NCBI GenBank assembly: GCA_027603945.1 | Contig: JADIIU010000050.1 | Span: forward strand, 33,018-97,017 | DNA length: 64,000 nucleotides | Reading direction: 5' to 3' | From: Terramyces sp. JEL0728 | Lineage: Eukaryota > Chytridiomycota > Chytridiomycetes > Rhizophydiales > Terramycetaceae | Part shown: in pieces, positions 1 through 9,723 of the stretch | Position numbering within the stretch: position 1 is the stretch's first letter | Layout of the letters: every line of letters begins with the position of its first letter | Program-made: the position numbers and the translations under genes | The notes under the pieces: model-generated | What the model saw: only the letters and a program-made list of their open reading frames with translations | The model's database searches: none | What the model was told of the DNA's origin: nothing

Positions 1-110
1 AAATCAAGATGAATCATCCAAGCATGGTCTCTTTGACTAATGCAGTCGCTAATGGTTAGCACACGTCACAAGACTGACGAGACGGAGAATTCCCTTTCAA
101 TTTTCCAACA
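1..110. other. Window edge, possible 3' end of an upstream gene
   Basis: A short open frame on the plus strand runs into the window and stops near base 40. It is too short to identify. The rest of this stretch is the leader of the next gene. I see no repeat or RNA gene. Confidence 0.2.
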
Positions 111-633
111 ATGTCAAAAAACAAACACGGCAGAGGCAAAAAAGAAGAGATTCAGATAGGAGGGACGGATCAGCAATGGTATTTGTGTCTCTAAATCAAG
201 GGTCGATAGAGTTGCATACGAAATGAAAGCTCAAAGACAGTGGGCTCAGAAATGGCAAGCATTGACAGACCCAACGCTATTTAATGAGCAAGAAGCAATT
301 AAATATCCACAGAAACAAAAGGTATCTGTAGTTCTTAGCTAGACAACCAAGTGGAGTACATGGAGCGTTTTAAACCCTCCGGACAAGTCAATCATAGTCC
401 ACAGCACTCCACCACCTCCTCAGCCTTTTTTCAAAATCACAGGGAATAGAGACAACTTTCTAGCCAGAGAGAAATACTCGCCGGAAAGGTGTAGACCGTT
501 TGGAGAGAGGGATACACCTAGATTGATCAAAGAAAACAAAAATCTAGCAAAAAAGTATCCTGCAACGTCTAATTTGGAATACGGATGGCTATGGCAAGGG
601 AAACCTTTGGAGATTTACGGGAATCGAAGATAA
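111..633 (+). CDS. Small axonemal-type protein (CIMIP1/CFAP144-like)
   Basis: Three exons joined across introns at 179-200 (22 nt) and 322-342 (21 nt) give a 159-residue protein from the ATG at 111. The N-terminal third has the spacing W..R...E followed by W...W..L, seen in the small ciliary microtubule inner protein family CIMIP1 (C20orf85/LLC1). The C-terminus carries KYPATSNLEYGW, a pattern like that of CFAP144/FAM183 and related axonemal proteins. Such proteins sit on or inside doublet microtubules, so the gene supports a flagellated organism. Family assignment rests on short motifs only; the exon joining is firmer because both introns have GT..AG ends and the summed length is a whole number of codons. 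Confidence 0.45.
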
Positions 634-787
634 TTGTAATGTTTAATAGCTTTTTCCTTTGGTTTTATATTAGAAATAAAGTCTTGAATTAGTAAACTCG
701 GCCTTTGCCCTGTAATTCAATTTTCTACTACGATAAAGTAGCAGCAGCAGATTTCTGACTTTGACAGGTACATTTGACGCGTTCGAA

Positions 788-2650
788 ATGGATTTTGGAA
801 ATGAGATTTATCTCATAACCCGACATCTTCCCATTGCTGATTATCACCAGCTGCGATTCGCAGTAAAAACCAATTTGCCAAGAGTACCGCGACTTTCGTT
901 TCAGTCTTACTGCAAGTCATCCAGTCAAGCTTTGGATATAAACAGCTATTCACTGCATTCAGATTATTACAGCGTCGACTCGCTTTATTTCGTAATAAGA
1001 AATGGCCATGCATCGCAATATGAAAGGATGGCAGGGAAATTTGCTGTGGACTGGAAAATGAAATCTTTGGAATTTAGATTTACTACTAAATTCCATCCAA
1101 ATATACTATTGCTTATTCTTAAAGACACAATAGGGTCTTTAGAGTTGCTCAGCAAAGTAGATATCTTCAGATATGCAATCACATTCAATTATGCCAAAGT
1201 AGCCGAATTTCTGATGGGACACATCAACCCGGCAATAGATAGAAATTACGCTCTAATCCATGCAGCACAGCTAAATAGACCAAAAATAATCCAGCTCATG
1301 CTCGAAGATGCTAGGGTTGACCCGACAATGGATGACTGTTATGCTTTTAGAATTGCTGTGGATGAGAACAATATAGAGTCAGTCAAAATATTTCTAAACG
1401 ATGAACGAATTAATCCATCTGCCGCAAATAACTACTCTTTCAAGACATCCACAGAAGAAAACAAACTGGAGATTGTGAAATTATTGATTCAAAAAGGTGT
1501 TTCTCCTTCTGTAGCGGATAACTATGGGATAATTAATGCCTGCAAGTTAGGACATACGGAGCTTGTTCGATATCTGTTGCATCTGAAAGTTGTTCTCGCT
1601 GAGGAATGTGTAAGAGATTCCTCTGAAAACGGCCACTTTAAAGTTGTAGAGCTGTTGTTACAGTATGGGGCAAATGCATCAGACGACTGTCTATCTTTGG
1701 CTTCTTTAGGAGGACACACAAAAGTTGTGGAACTGCTGCTGCCGTACACTAACCCATCAACAGATAATCAAAAATCTTTGGTGAATGCAATCAGAGGTCA
1801 TCATACACAGGTCGTGAATATGCTCTTGAAAGATCCACGAATAGAGCCGTCGCAATTAGATGAGTCTATTTTAGAAATTGCAGCAGAGAACCCAGCAATC
1901 ATCAACCTCCTTGTTACAGACGATCGAATAGATTTCAAAAAGTGCGGTGGAATAATGTTTACCAAATCTTCAGAATTCAATCTATTCAGTGTAATGCAAA
2001 TATTGGTGGAAAAGAATGTTAATCCATCTGCGAATGGCAACAAAGCATTATTAGAAGCAAGCAAGAGAAATCATTATGGAATAAGCGACTGGTTACTAAA
2101 TGATCAACGAGTTTTACAGTCATGTATCTTGCCATCACTAAAAGCTGCAGCCGAAAACAGCCATTCAGATATAGTTAGTCTGATACTGAAAAAAACAGGG
2201 ATAGATCCATCTCTAGAAGGCCAGATTGTACTGCGAAAAGCATGCGCAAAAGGAAACTTGAAAATCGTAGAGATTTTGTTAAAGGATAAACGAGTGGATC
2301 CGTCCGTGTTCAATAACCTTCCACTGCGATTAGCCTGTCTGGGCCACTTGGGGTTGGTAATATTACTGCTGAAGGATTGCAGAACTGACCCGTCAGACGA
2401 AAACAATTTTGCATTGCGAACTGCATGCAAATATGGACACCATGAAATTGTTAAAGTGCTATTAGAGGATGGCAGGGTTGACCCAAATGTGGAGCTGTAT
2501 TATCCTCTTAGGATTTCTTTACAAAGCCAATATTATCAAATCACAAGAATGATTCTCGATTGTCCGCGGTTTGATTTCAAGAACTGCCTGGCAATCCTGC
2601 CAGAAAAATTCAAGCAGAATTGTACTTTATTAAAGAGCGAAACGATTTAA
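788..2650 (+). CDS. Ankyrin-repeat protein
   Basis: A single intronless frame of 620 residues from the first in-frame ATG at 788. The open frame extends back to a TTG at 761, but no ATG is found there. From about residue 140 to the end it is a series of ankyrin-type units of the form N-x-A/S-L-x-x-A...G/N-H-x-x-I/V-V-x-x-L-L, linked by the phrase D-x-R-V/I-D/N-P-S. Units in the middle (about 360-450) are more degenerate. The N-terminal 130 residues carry no domain I recognise. Ankyrin arrays bind proteins; no catalytic domain is attached, so the partner cannot be inferred. The gene converges on the PARP gene, whose stop lies 62 bp away. Confidence 0.8.
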   Translation: MDFGNEIYLITRHLPIADYHQLRFAVKTNLPRVPRLSFQSYCKSSSQALDINSYSLHSDYYSVDSLYFVIRNGHASQYERMAGKFAVDWKMKSLEFRFTTKFHPNILLLILKDTIGSLELLSKVDIFRYAITFNYAKVAEFLMGHINPAIDRNYALIHAAQLNRPKIIQLMLEDARVDPTMDDCYAFRIAVDENNIESVKIFLNDERINPSAANNYSFKTSTEENKLEIVKLLIQKGVSPSVADNYGIINACKLGHTELVRYLLHLKVVLAEECVRDSSENGHFKVVELLLQYGANASDDCLSLASLGGHTKVVELLLPYTNPSTDNQKSLVNAIRGHHTQVVNMLLKDPRIEPSQLDESILEIAAENPAIINLLVTDDRIDFKKCGGIMFTKSSEFNLFSVMQILVEKNVNPSANGNKALLEASKRNHYGISDWLLNDQRVLQSCILPSLKAAAENSHSDIVSLILKKTGIDPSLEGQIVLRKACAKGNLKIVEILLKDKRVDPSVFNNLPLRLACLGHLGLVILLLKDCRTDPSDENNFALRTACKYGHHEIVKVLLEDGRVDPNVELYYPLRISLQSQYYQITRMILDCPRFDFKNCLAILPEKFKQNCTLLKSETI

Positions 2651-2711
2651 AAAATTTATCTGCTGTAATCAAATTTCATTTTCAATAGATACCTATCGTA
2701 AGTCTACCAAA

Positions 2712-4723
2712 TTACTTTATCTTGATTTGAGCGACATCATAAACAATGTACTCATTGTACTGCAAATAAGCTTGATCAAGTTTTGCATCAACTCCTTTAC
2801 CGCAAGGAACTGTAACTCCGTCAATATTTACAAACTCTTTAGGATTTGGCACGGTCCTGCCTAAACCTTTGGTAGAATGAGTCAATGTTTCTTTAAGTCT
2901 GTCCCCGGCATTATAGTCAGAGTTGTACAATTCATTGTGTTTTCCTAGCGCTACTTCACAGAGTAAGAGGATCCCCGTATTGCTCTGAGGTGATGTGCAG
3001 CAGTAGTTGGCTGATTTGGAAACCATATCGGCAAAATATACACCTTTACCAAACATCTACTGTTAACTAGTATTACATATCCGCTGACAGGAGCTTCAGG
3101 AGGGGCAATTCTTAGTCCTTGAGACAAAATACCAACAAAGTTAGTAAGTCTGCTTCCATGCCACAACAACATCTTGTTTGTATGAAAGTCATCTCCAACC
3201 TTGCTGTACTTTTCAGTTTCGTCATCGCGATTGACTTCGAATGCATCCAAAATTTCAAGTTTGTAATAGTTGTGAGTTTTACCATGAGTATTATCAGTGT
3301 ACTTTTTCAGAATATTGAACGTCTTTGATTTTTTGTCGATATGCTTCAAGTCTCTCTTCAACGAATGGTAATTTCTGTCTGAAGGATGCTGGTCCAGTTC
3401 TTTTTCAACGTTCTTCATTAAGGTAGTGGCAATTTCAATGTCGGCAAGTGCTTCCACCATCTCAATCTTTTTAGCCAAAGCCTCAGCAGTGTTGATGACT
3501 GGAGGTACAGTTCTTCCTCCGAATGCGTGAGGAATGATGGTATAGAATTCAGAACTCAGATCTTGGAACTTGCTATAATTTCCAGGAGCATCGCGGATTG
3601 CATCACCGATTTTGGTCAAGACATTGTAGCCCTTTTGGATGTGCGCCTTAGAAAGCTTTCCAAGCGGCATCTTTTTAGCATCATAGCCAATTTCCATCAT
3701 TTGTTGCTCCATCATCTTTGTGTTGAAGATCAAATCAATCAGGTCTTTTATAGGTTGATCAAGTAGAGAATCTGGAATCTTTCGTTCCACCTTGACGACT
3801 TCTTCTTTTGCTTCCTAATATTAAGGTGGGGTACTTCAATTTCTTCTTCAAAGTCTCTTTCAATCAAAAAGTACTTGCCGGGATACTTTATAAAGTTGGC
3901 TCTGTTTTCCCAGTAGTTCTTTGTCTTGTCTGTAAACTTTTTCTCAAATGTAGCAACCGCTGCCGGCAAGGATCCGCAATGCTCAAGCTTGCTTTGGCCA
4001 TCAACACCAACTCTGCCCCACCTAGTCCACACAGAGAAACTGCCTCCCTGATTTTGAAGCAACTGCAACACATAAAACTTGTTGTTGTTGTTTTTGATGT
4101 CGGTTTGATTCAGCATCACATCTTAATTAGACTTATTATACCATATATGTTGGCATTATCTTCATAAACATGCATATCATATCCACCAGGAACCAAGTGG
4201 TCAACGATTGCGTTCCCCTTTTTGACGACTTTGACAATCTTTTCTTCTTCCTTCTCTTCAGTCTTTACCTTCTTTTTAGGCGATTCAACTTTGTCGCCAT
4301 CAGCTCTCTTTCCATTTTCCTTATCGCCATCGTCCATATCGACATCGGCAGCAGCAACATCCTTATCGGTAAGCAAATACTTTGCATCGTCAGCCAGTTG
4401 CTGGAATTTGATTGATGCTTCAATAAACTCAGTTGAAACGACAGGAATGCTTTTTTGGAATGCATTCTTAATCTTGGCTTGGACAGGATCAACCAACTCT
4501 GCTCTGTCAACAACCAAGTAGTTCACCTTTGTTACTATTCACTTACTTTTGCAGAGATGGCAGTAAGAACCTTTCCTCCGTGCAAAGCAATGGAAACCTT
4601 CAAATCAGTTTTGGCTACAGCATTGGACAAGACATACACTTGGGAATCAAATATTTGGGGATCCGCGTTGGCTGAATCATTGGTAGTGACTGCGTTTGCT
4701 GTGTTTCGAGATGACCTTCGCAT
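2712..4723 (-). CDS. Poly(ADP-ribose) polymerase, BRCT-WGR-regulatory-catalytic
   Basis: Five exons separated by four introns of exactly 20 nt (4527-4546, 4122-4141, 3815-3834, 3057-3076) encode 643 residues. Order: an N-terminal BRCT-like domain; an acidic/basic linker with a KKKVK nuclear-type signal; a WGR domain (VWTRWGRVG); the helical PARP regulatory domain (MPLGKLSK); and the catalytic ART fold. The H-Y-E triad is intact: His in LLWHGSR, Tyr in SANYC after GKGVYFAD, Glu in NEYIVYD. It should therefore make poly(ADP-ribose) chains from NAD+ at DNA breaks. The zinc fingers of animal PARP1 are absent, which is the usual fungal layout. The start ATG at 4723 gives MRRSSRN directly before the BRCT domain. 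The gene diverges from the CHP gene across 354 bp. Confidence 0.92.
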
Positions 4724-5077
4724 TTGGACAAGAAATTTTCAAGACTCGGGTTGTGTCTTTGATTGCCACCTATATAGGAACGGATTTTGTCACCAGAGTC
4801 ATAAAGAATCTCTGAAAATCTTACCAAAAGACGATTTAGAGCCGCCCTCCAGATAAACAGTCCATTAAACATGGGCGGCCCTGCATCGAGATCCGTCTGT
4901 CGTTTCCCGCTAGATTGGTTTGAATCTGTCGTTGGAATCTTTGGTAATGCCAGAATATACACGGGCAATCCTTTCGCAGTTGGATACAATCTGAAATTTG
5001 AACTATCTTGCAACTTTTCACTGGCGAAAGGTCGTCAATACACATTTGGCTTGCGGCATGTTTTTAATTTAACTCAA
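4724..5077. promoter_or_regulatory. Shared 5' region between PARP and the CHP-like gene
   Basis: This 354-bp gap lies between two divergent start codons and must hold both promoters. A TATATA-like stretch lies about 50 bp upstream of the PARP ATG on its strand. Open frames exist on both strands but overlap each other and match nothing I know, so I do not call a gene. Confidence 0.35.
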
Positions 5078-5628
5078 ATGGGCCAACAGCTCAGCACAAC
5101 CAATATCCCACCAGAAGATCTCCCATTCCTGCTAGAAATATCAAACTGTACTTTTTAATAACCCTAGTCTCGGAAAAAGATTTGGACAAGCTCTATTTGC
5201 GTTTCCAGCACCTGGATAAACAAAAAAAGGGCTATTTGACAAGCAAAGAGCTGCAGTTGCCAGAATTGGCTGTGAATCCGCTGGCAGATAGGATAACCAG
5301 TGTAATATTCCAAAACGGCCAATTGGATTTCAAGAAGTTTGTCGAAACCATTCAGGTATTCAGCAAGAACGCCAAGCGAGAAACCAAACTAGAATTTGCA
5401 TTCAAGGTGTATGACGTTGATTGCGATGGCTACATCTCCTACGGTGATCTATTTCAGATCATACGAGCAATGGTTGGCTCCTCGTTGAGCGATTTGCAAG
5501 TAGGAAAGATTGTTGAAGATACGATTAGTGAGAATGATGGAGATCATGACGGGATGCTCAAACTGGAAGAGTTCAAGCGAGCTTTATTCGATGCTGACAT
5601 TGATAACATTCTGACAATAAAATTATAA
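5078..5628 (+). CDS. Calcineurin B homologous protein (CHP-like) EF-hand protein
   Basis: Two exons joined across a 20-nt intron (5148-5167) give 176 residues. The start MGQQLS is an N-myristoylation type signal. LPELAVNPLADRI after the first EF-hand is the hallmark block of calcineurin B and CHP proteins. EF-hands 1 and 2 have lost calcium ligands. EF-hand 3 (DVDCDGYISYGD) and EF-hand 4 (NDGDHDGMLKLEE) look functional. Degenerate EF1/EF2 with intact EF3/EF4 is the CHP pattern, whereas calcineurin B keeps all four, so I prefer CHP, a cofactor of Na+/H+ exchangers and kinases in animals. A diverged calcineurin regulatory subunit is the alternative. Confidence 0.8.
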
Positions 5629-5751
5629 CACCATGATATTTCTACGTCTGGATGCGCTCCTTTTTATGCAACCCAAACCGCCATTCTGTTACCTCATCCA
5701 AAGCAGGGTTTCTTCGGCGAATTATTTTAGCTTTTTTTACTTTTTTTAAAA

Positions 5752-6432
5752 ATGACGTTTATCAAGGAAGGAAAGAAACTAATAGAAATGATAAAACCAC
5801 ACCTCACACCACTAGTAATATTCAACCTCTTCCTCTTATTCATTGTCATCGTTTCGGGAGCAATATTATTCATGCTCATAGTAAACTGGATTAAATTACC
5901 AACAGACGCTGATAAACAAACCTGGTTTGAGGTAAATTCACAGATTCTAAACGCCTGTTTTACTATTACAGCTGTGATGACTCAACCAAGCAGGTTCATG
6001 CTATTCCTTTGGACTTGTCGCTGGGCTTTTAGTGAAGGACAGAAAAAGAGGGAATATGCCAGGATGATACATGAGGTTATGCCAGATATATTTTTAAAAG
6101 GATTGAATACACCCCCAGAGACACCTGAAGTTGTTGTTGAAGTCACTCAAGCTACGGATTCGAATGAAGAGATTGCTCCTCATACTGTCGAAGCTACACC
6201 TACTTGGAAATGGTATTGCATATTATTTTGTTTGAATTTCCAGTGTATTTTCCAGTATCCGATTACTTTTGTACAATGGGCTTGGATTGGCAGAGTACCT
6301 GAACGGCCTGCGATTGTCATTGCTGTTTTTTTACCACTTAGTTTCCTTTGCGGGGCAATAGGTGGTATTTGGCCACTGCTCATCACACGCAAGAGAAAAA
6401 AGCAATCGCAACCGACAATTGTGGAAACATAA
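5752..6432 (+). CDS. DUF2985-family integral membrane protein
   Basis: Intronless, 226 residues. Hydrophobic segments lie near residues 20-45, 155-175 and 190-210. Between the first two is the block TWFEVNSQILNACFTITAV followed by a Pro-Ser-Arg-Phe stretch, which matches the motif I know from fungal DUF2985 membrane proteins (W.EI.SQILNALF..). The C-terminus is basic (TRKRKKQ). Family function is unknown. It lies 123 bp after the CHP gene on the same strand and converges on the Atos gene. Confidence 0.6.
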   Translation: MTFIKEGKKLIEMIKPHLTPLVIFNLFLLFIVIVSGAILFMLIVNWIKLPTDADKQTWFEVNSQILNACFTITAVMTQPSRFMLFLWTCRWAFSEGQKKREYARMIHEVMPDIFLKGLNTPPETPEVVVEVTQATDSNEEIAPHTVEATPTWKWYCILFCLNFQCIFQYPITFVQWAWIGRVPERPAIVIAVFLPLSFLCGAIGGIWPLLITRKRKKQSQPTIVET

Positions 6433-6477
6433 GACCTATTCTTTGGAATATATTGTTCTATTTATTATAAACAAAGG

Positions 6478-8416
6478 CTAATAGCATCCTTCTTTTTTGC
6501 AAGGTATTATCTCAAAAGCATCTTCTTTTGAGATAATTGGGATATACTTTGGTTCTTGAGGTCCTTGATAAACTATCTTTAAAGATTCATCAGTTTCAAT
6601 AGGTCTTGGCGAAAATACAACTCTGATATTCGAATACAAATACAAATGCCGTTTGGCTGTCATTTGAAAATTAAGGTGGATTGCGAAACACAGTCTGTTC
6701 GGTGATGCTTGCTTTGACTTGGATATTGCGTAGGATTTTTGGCGGATAAAAGTCTTGGTACATGTTGGCATGTCTTTGAAATTATAAGGGATTAAGAATA
6801 CTTTGATTGCTGTACAGTTTGGGTTCTTGATCATCTAGATTAGCAAGGAAATACGATTTGTAATTGTCCTTTTGGTGGCAATCTGTAGCCAAACGAATCT
6901 TGTAATTCTATGTTGCCAACGTATGGAGTTGCGAAATTATCCTGAATGTCGTAAAAGAAGGCAGGGAAATTAATAATAATATGGGGCGGGCATTTTAAAC
7001 TTGGTTTACATTTACCCATGGCGAGCACACCGATATCAGCGATAAATTGAATGGGCTTGGAGGGCGAGGTAGATAATCTGCCAATTAGGATTGATTCTTC
7101 ATAGGATCCTACAAAACTGCCATTCATTTCAGTAATGCTGACTCTTCGCGATTGTTTAATTATTAAACTCTCTTTGAGTGCTTCCGGTTTTCTCGCTACA
7201 ATTTCTCTTTTTGGTTCTGCAGAATCCAAATTAAAAGGTGGAGGTTCTAAATAAGTATAGATTTACCTTCACTTTCACTTTCTTCTTGTTTGATAGTGTT
7301 TGATAGCCTAGAATGATTTAGCTTGGAGCTTGGCTTCAGTAATTTGTTAAAGTATCCGATTGCTTTTTTGTGAGTGGTCGGCGTGGGGTAAGGACTGGTG
7401 GGGCAAGTCTTTTTGAGCTCCTTTTTAATCTCTCCATTAGAATTTAAATATTCAACGGGAGCATCAACAATAGATTCACCATTCGGCGACCATTCGTCTA
7501 TCTTTGCTTCTTTTGGTATATAAATCAAGTTTGAATCGAACACTACTGTAACTGATAAATTTCCAATGGGACCTGTCCCAGATCTGAACTTGAATACGTC
7601 TAGCTGTGCTTTAGGGTCAAATCCATCACTGTGCAGCTTATTCTCGCTTTCCAAACACGACGATGTATGATACAGCGCATTTCCATTCGCAAACGATAGT
7701 CTGTTATTAAATATAAGCTTACGAATATCTTAATGAAGACCGGTTGATTTTACCCTCAATCAGAGCATTTCCAAGAGGAAGCGTTCGTATTTTTGAATAT
7801 AAAGACTGCGATAATAAAATCAAATCAGAGTAATCGTTGGAAGATGCCTGTGAAAGATTTTCTCGGCTGTTTTTCCTATTTATCGTATATTCAATTTGCT
7901 TGATGGATTCAATGGAAATGCTACATTAAATCCGACTTACTTTGATTGGAAAGAGAGTATCCAACGTTCCAGCAATACTCCCTTGTCAGACAGTATGTCC
8001 AAATGTATTGGAACGCCATTTGCCCAAAAGTCTTTATCAAGGCCGAGGGAATATAATTCCAGCTGGTTAAAGCCTATTGGTTTCCTTGCCAGCGGGTCCG
8101 ACTTTGTTCTGGAGTGCTTGGAATCGAATAATACTCCAGCAGAGTCTGATTTGGTTCGATTCCTTTCTTGCTTTAATGAAATTTTAGAGTGTATGCGCTG
8201 TCTTAATACAGTCTCTCCGATTTTAGAAATAAATTCTTTCGATATCAGTAATTCCAGTTTCTCGCTGTTGGTAATATGCATAATTGTAGGTAAAAAAAGG
8301 GTGGAAGTATTTCTCAAAATGATCAGACGACGGGTTTCACTTGCCGCTATTGTTTGGGAAGACGTAATAAAGGCACGACGTTTGCTCGCCATAGAGAAAT
8401 CGTGGTTTACACTCAT
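6478..8416 (-). CDS. Atos (FAM214) family protein with an N-terminal HORMA-like segment
   Basis: Five exons with introns at 7921-7940 (20 nt), 7701-7722 (22), 7247-7266 (20) and 6835-6854 (20) give 618 residues. The C-terminal half matches the Atos/FAM214 conserved region: GSFVGSYEESILIGRLS, then PYVGNIEL...RLPPKGQLQI, then FLIPYNFKDMPTCTKTFIRQ and a final block ending YSNIRVVFSPRP. Atos proteins are nuclear co-regulators in animals, and the last block is the 'chromosome segregation during meiosis' domain of fungal relatives. The N-terminal half (about residues 135-290) has VLLERWILSF, then LLSQSLYSKIRTLP, then GTGPIGNLSVTVVF, which recalls the ATG13 HORMA fold. A basic linker separates the halves. 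The start ATG at 8416 is the first in frame; a downstream Met is nearby. Confidence 0.8.
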
Positions 8417-8655
8417 TGATCAGTTGCTTAGCTACTTATTTTTGCTGATTCTGCGTTTCAATTTAACAAAGCGCCAATGTACCGGACTCCAAGCTGGCTG
8501 GGTAGTTGCGGCTCTAGCGGGTGCTATGAGCGTGGAAAGCTGATTGCTGGCTATAATCCTTCAATCTTTAATTTCCCAAAATGTGATTTCTTTCCCTTTT
8601 AGGATGGTCGCACAGTCAGGACTGAAACATTCACAAAAATTCTTCACATTAGAAC

Positions 8656-9708
8656 ATGCCATTGAAAAAGCGAAAGTTAAAGCTCACCAACCAACACAAA
8701 CCACTCAGAAACCTCACTAAAATCCGCCTTACAGACAGTGAACAATCAGAAGAAACCGAATGGGAAGATTTCATTCCAAATTCTGTTCGAATTGTACCAA
8801 GCGATGAAGAAGCACCAATGGAGAAGACGCCGTTTAAATTAAAGGAACATATCTCTCTTGACCCACGAAGAAAACGCAATTTGGGCGAAAAGAAGCCTTA
8901 CCCTGATATTAATCCGGCTGGTGATTTACCTTCCCCTCCAGAGCACATCAAATACTCTGAAGAAAGACATGCCGCTATGGTTGGAGCCTGTTCGTATTTG
9001 AATGATGCGTTCAGTCTGTTGCTTGATGACCTGAAAGTGGGCACACACAAATTTGGGACCCATAGTACCTGTAAATACAAAGTCCACAAAAAAGAATTTA
9101 GAGGTTCGCCTTATTGCCCTGATCTGCTGGCGACGTTGGTTGTTACCGAAGATTATGATATCACAATTATTTTTAATCAGCCTGTGGAGCTGGAAGATGG
9201 CACCCCAGTTGAAAGTTATCCGCATATTCCAAACGCCTTTGTGCGATTCAATGTTATCGGGACTCCGCTAGTCGTCCTTTTTAATGAAAATAACCAGCTG
9301 AAGCTCCACGACTTTTCTAGAAACTCTTACACCAGACATATCATCGCCAATCCGGATAACTTGGTTTATAAATATGATCCGCGATACAGAGCGATTGATA
9401 CCAGGTTTGAAACTGGAAAAAGGAATTCGATTCACTTTAAATTACTCAAAAACAACTTTTCTTTGCCGCTCAAGGAAGATTTAACAGAAGAAAATCCTAC
9501 TGTGAGGGTTTACTATACTTGCGAATCCGCAATGCATCAGTTCGTAGCTGATTATAGATATGTTGATTGTCACTTGATAAATGGCGAAATTGTATTGGAC
9601 TTCAACTATAGTGAATGCGCCAAATGGAGTGGACTAAGACGCGAAAATTCCAATATCAACTATATCAGAATTCATTTGAAGTGTGGGCCAAAGCATGAAT
9701 ACTATTAA
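8656..9708 (+). CDS. Unrecognised intronless protein
   Basis: A single frame of 350 residues, ATG at 8656, stop at 9708. I recognise no family. The first 90 residues are charged and probably disordered (MPLKKRKLKL is a nuclear-type basic cluster, followed by acidic EQSEETEWED). From about residue 100 to the end it looks like one globular, beta-rich domain with regular hydrophobic spacing and several Tyr and His residues. There is no signal peptide or membrane segment. Its stop is 15 bp from the stop of the convergent phosphorylase kinase gene. Confidence 0.75.
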   Translation: MPLKKRKLKLTNQHKPLRNLTKIRLTDSEQSEETEWEDFIPNSVRIVPSDEEAPMEKTPFKLKEHISLDPRRKRNLGEKKPYPDINPAGDLPSPPEHIKYSEERHAAMVGACSYLNDAFSLLLDDLKVGTHKFGTHSTCKYKVHKKEFRGSPYCPDLLATLVVTEDYDITIIFNQPVELEDGTPVESYPHIPNAFVRFNVIGTPLVVLFNENNQLKLHDFSRNSYTRHIIANPDNLVYKYDPRYRAIDTRFETGKRNSIHFKLLKNNFSLPLKEDLTEENPTVRVYYTCESAMHQFVADYRYVDCHLINGEIVLDFNYSECAKWSGLRRENSNINYIRIHLKCGPKHEYY

Positions 9709-9723
9709 TAAAATTTAAGCAAT

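Noticed and set aside
761..787. Upstream extension of the ankyrin frame
   Set aside because: It begins at TTG and adds nine residues without support; the ATG at 788 is simpler.
4871..5158. Plus-strand frame between PARP and CHP
   Set aside because: It runs out of frame into the CHP start, overlaps an equally long minus-strand frame, and shows no family motif.
5078..5628. Typical calcineurin B
   Set aside because: EF-hands 1 and 2 have lost calcium ligands, so CHP fits better; calcineurin B is kept as an alternative.
7896..8543. A 215-codon plus-strand frame
   Set aside because: It lies opposite the first Atos exons, starts at a non-ATG codon and has no recognisable protein.
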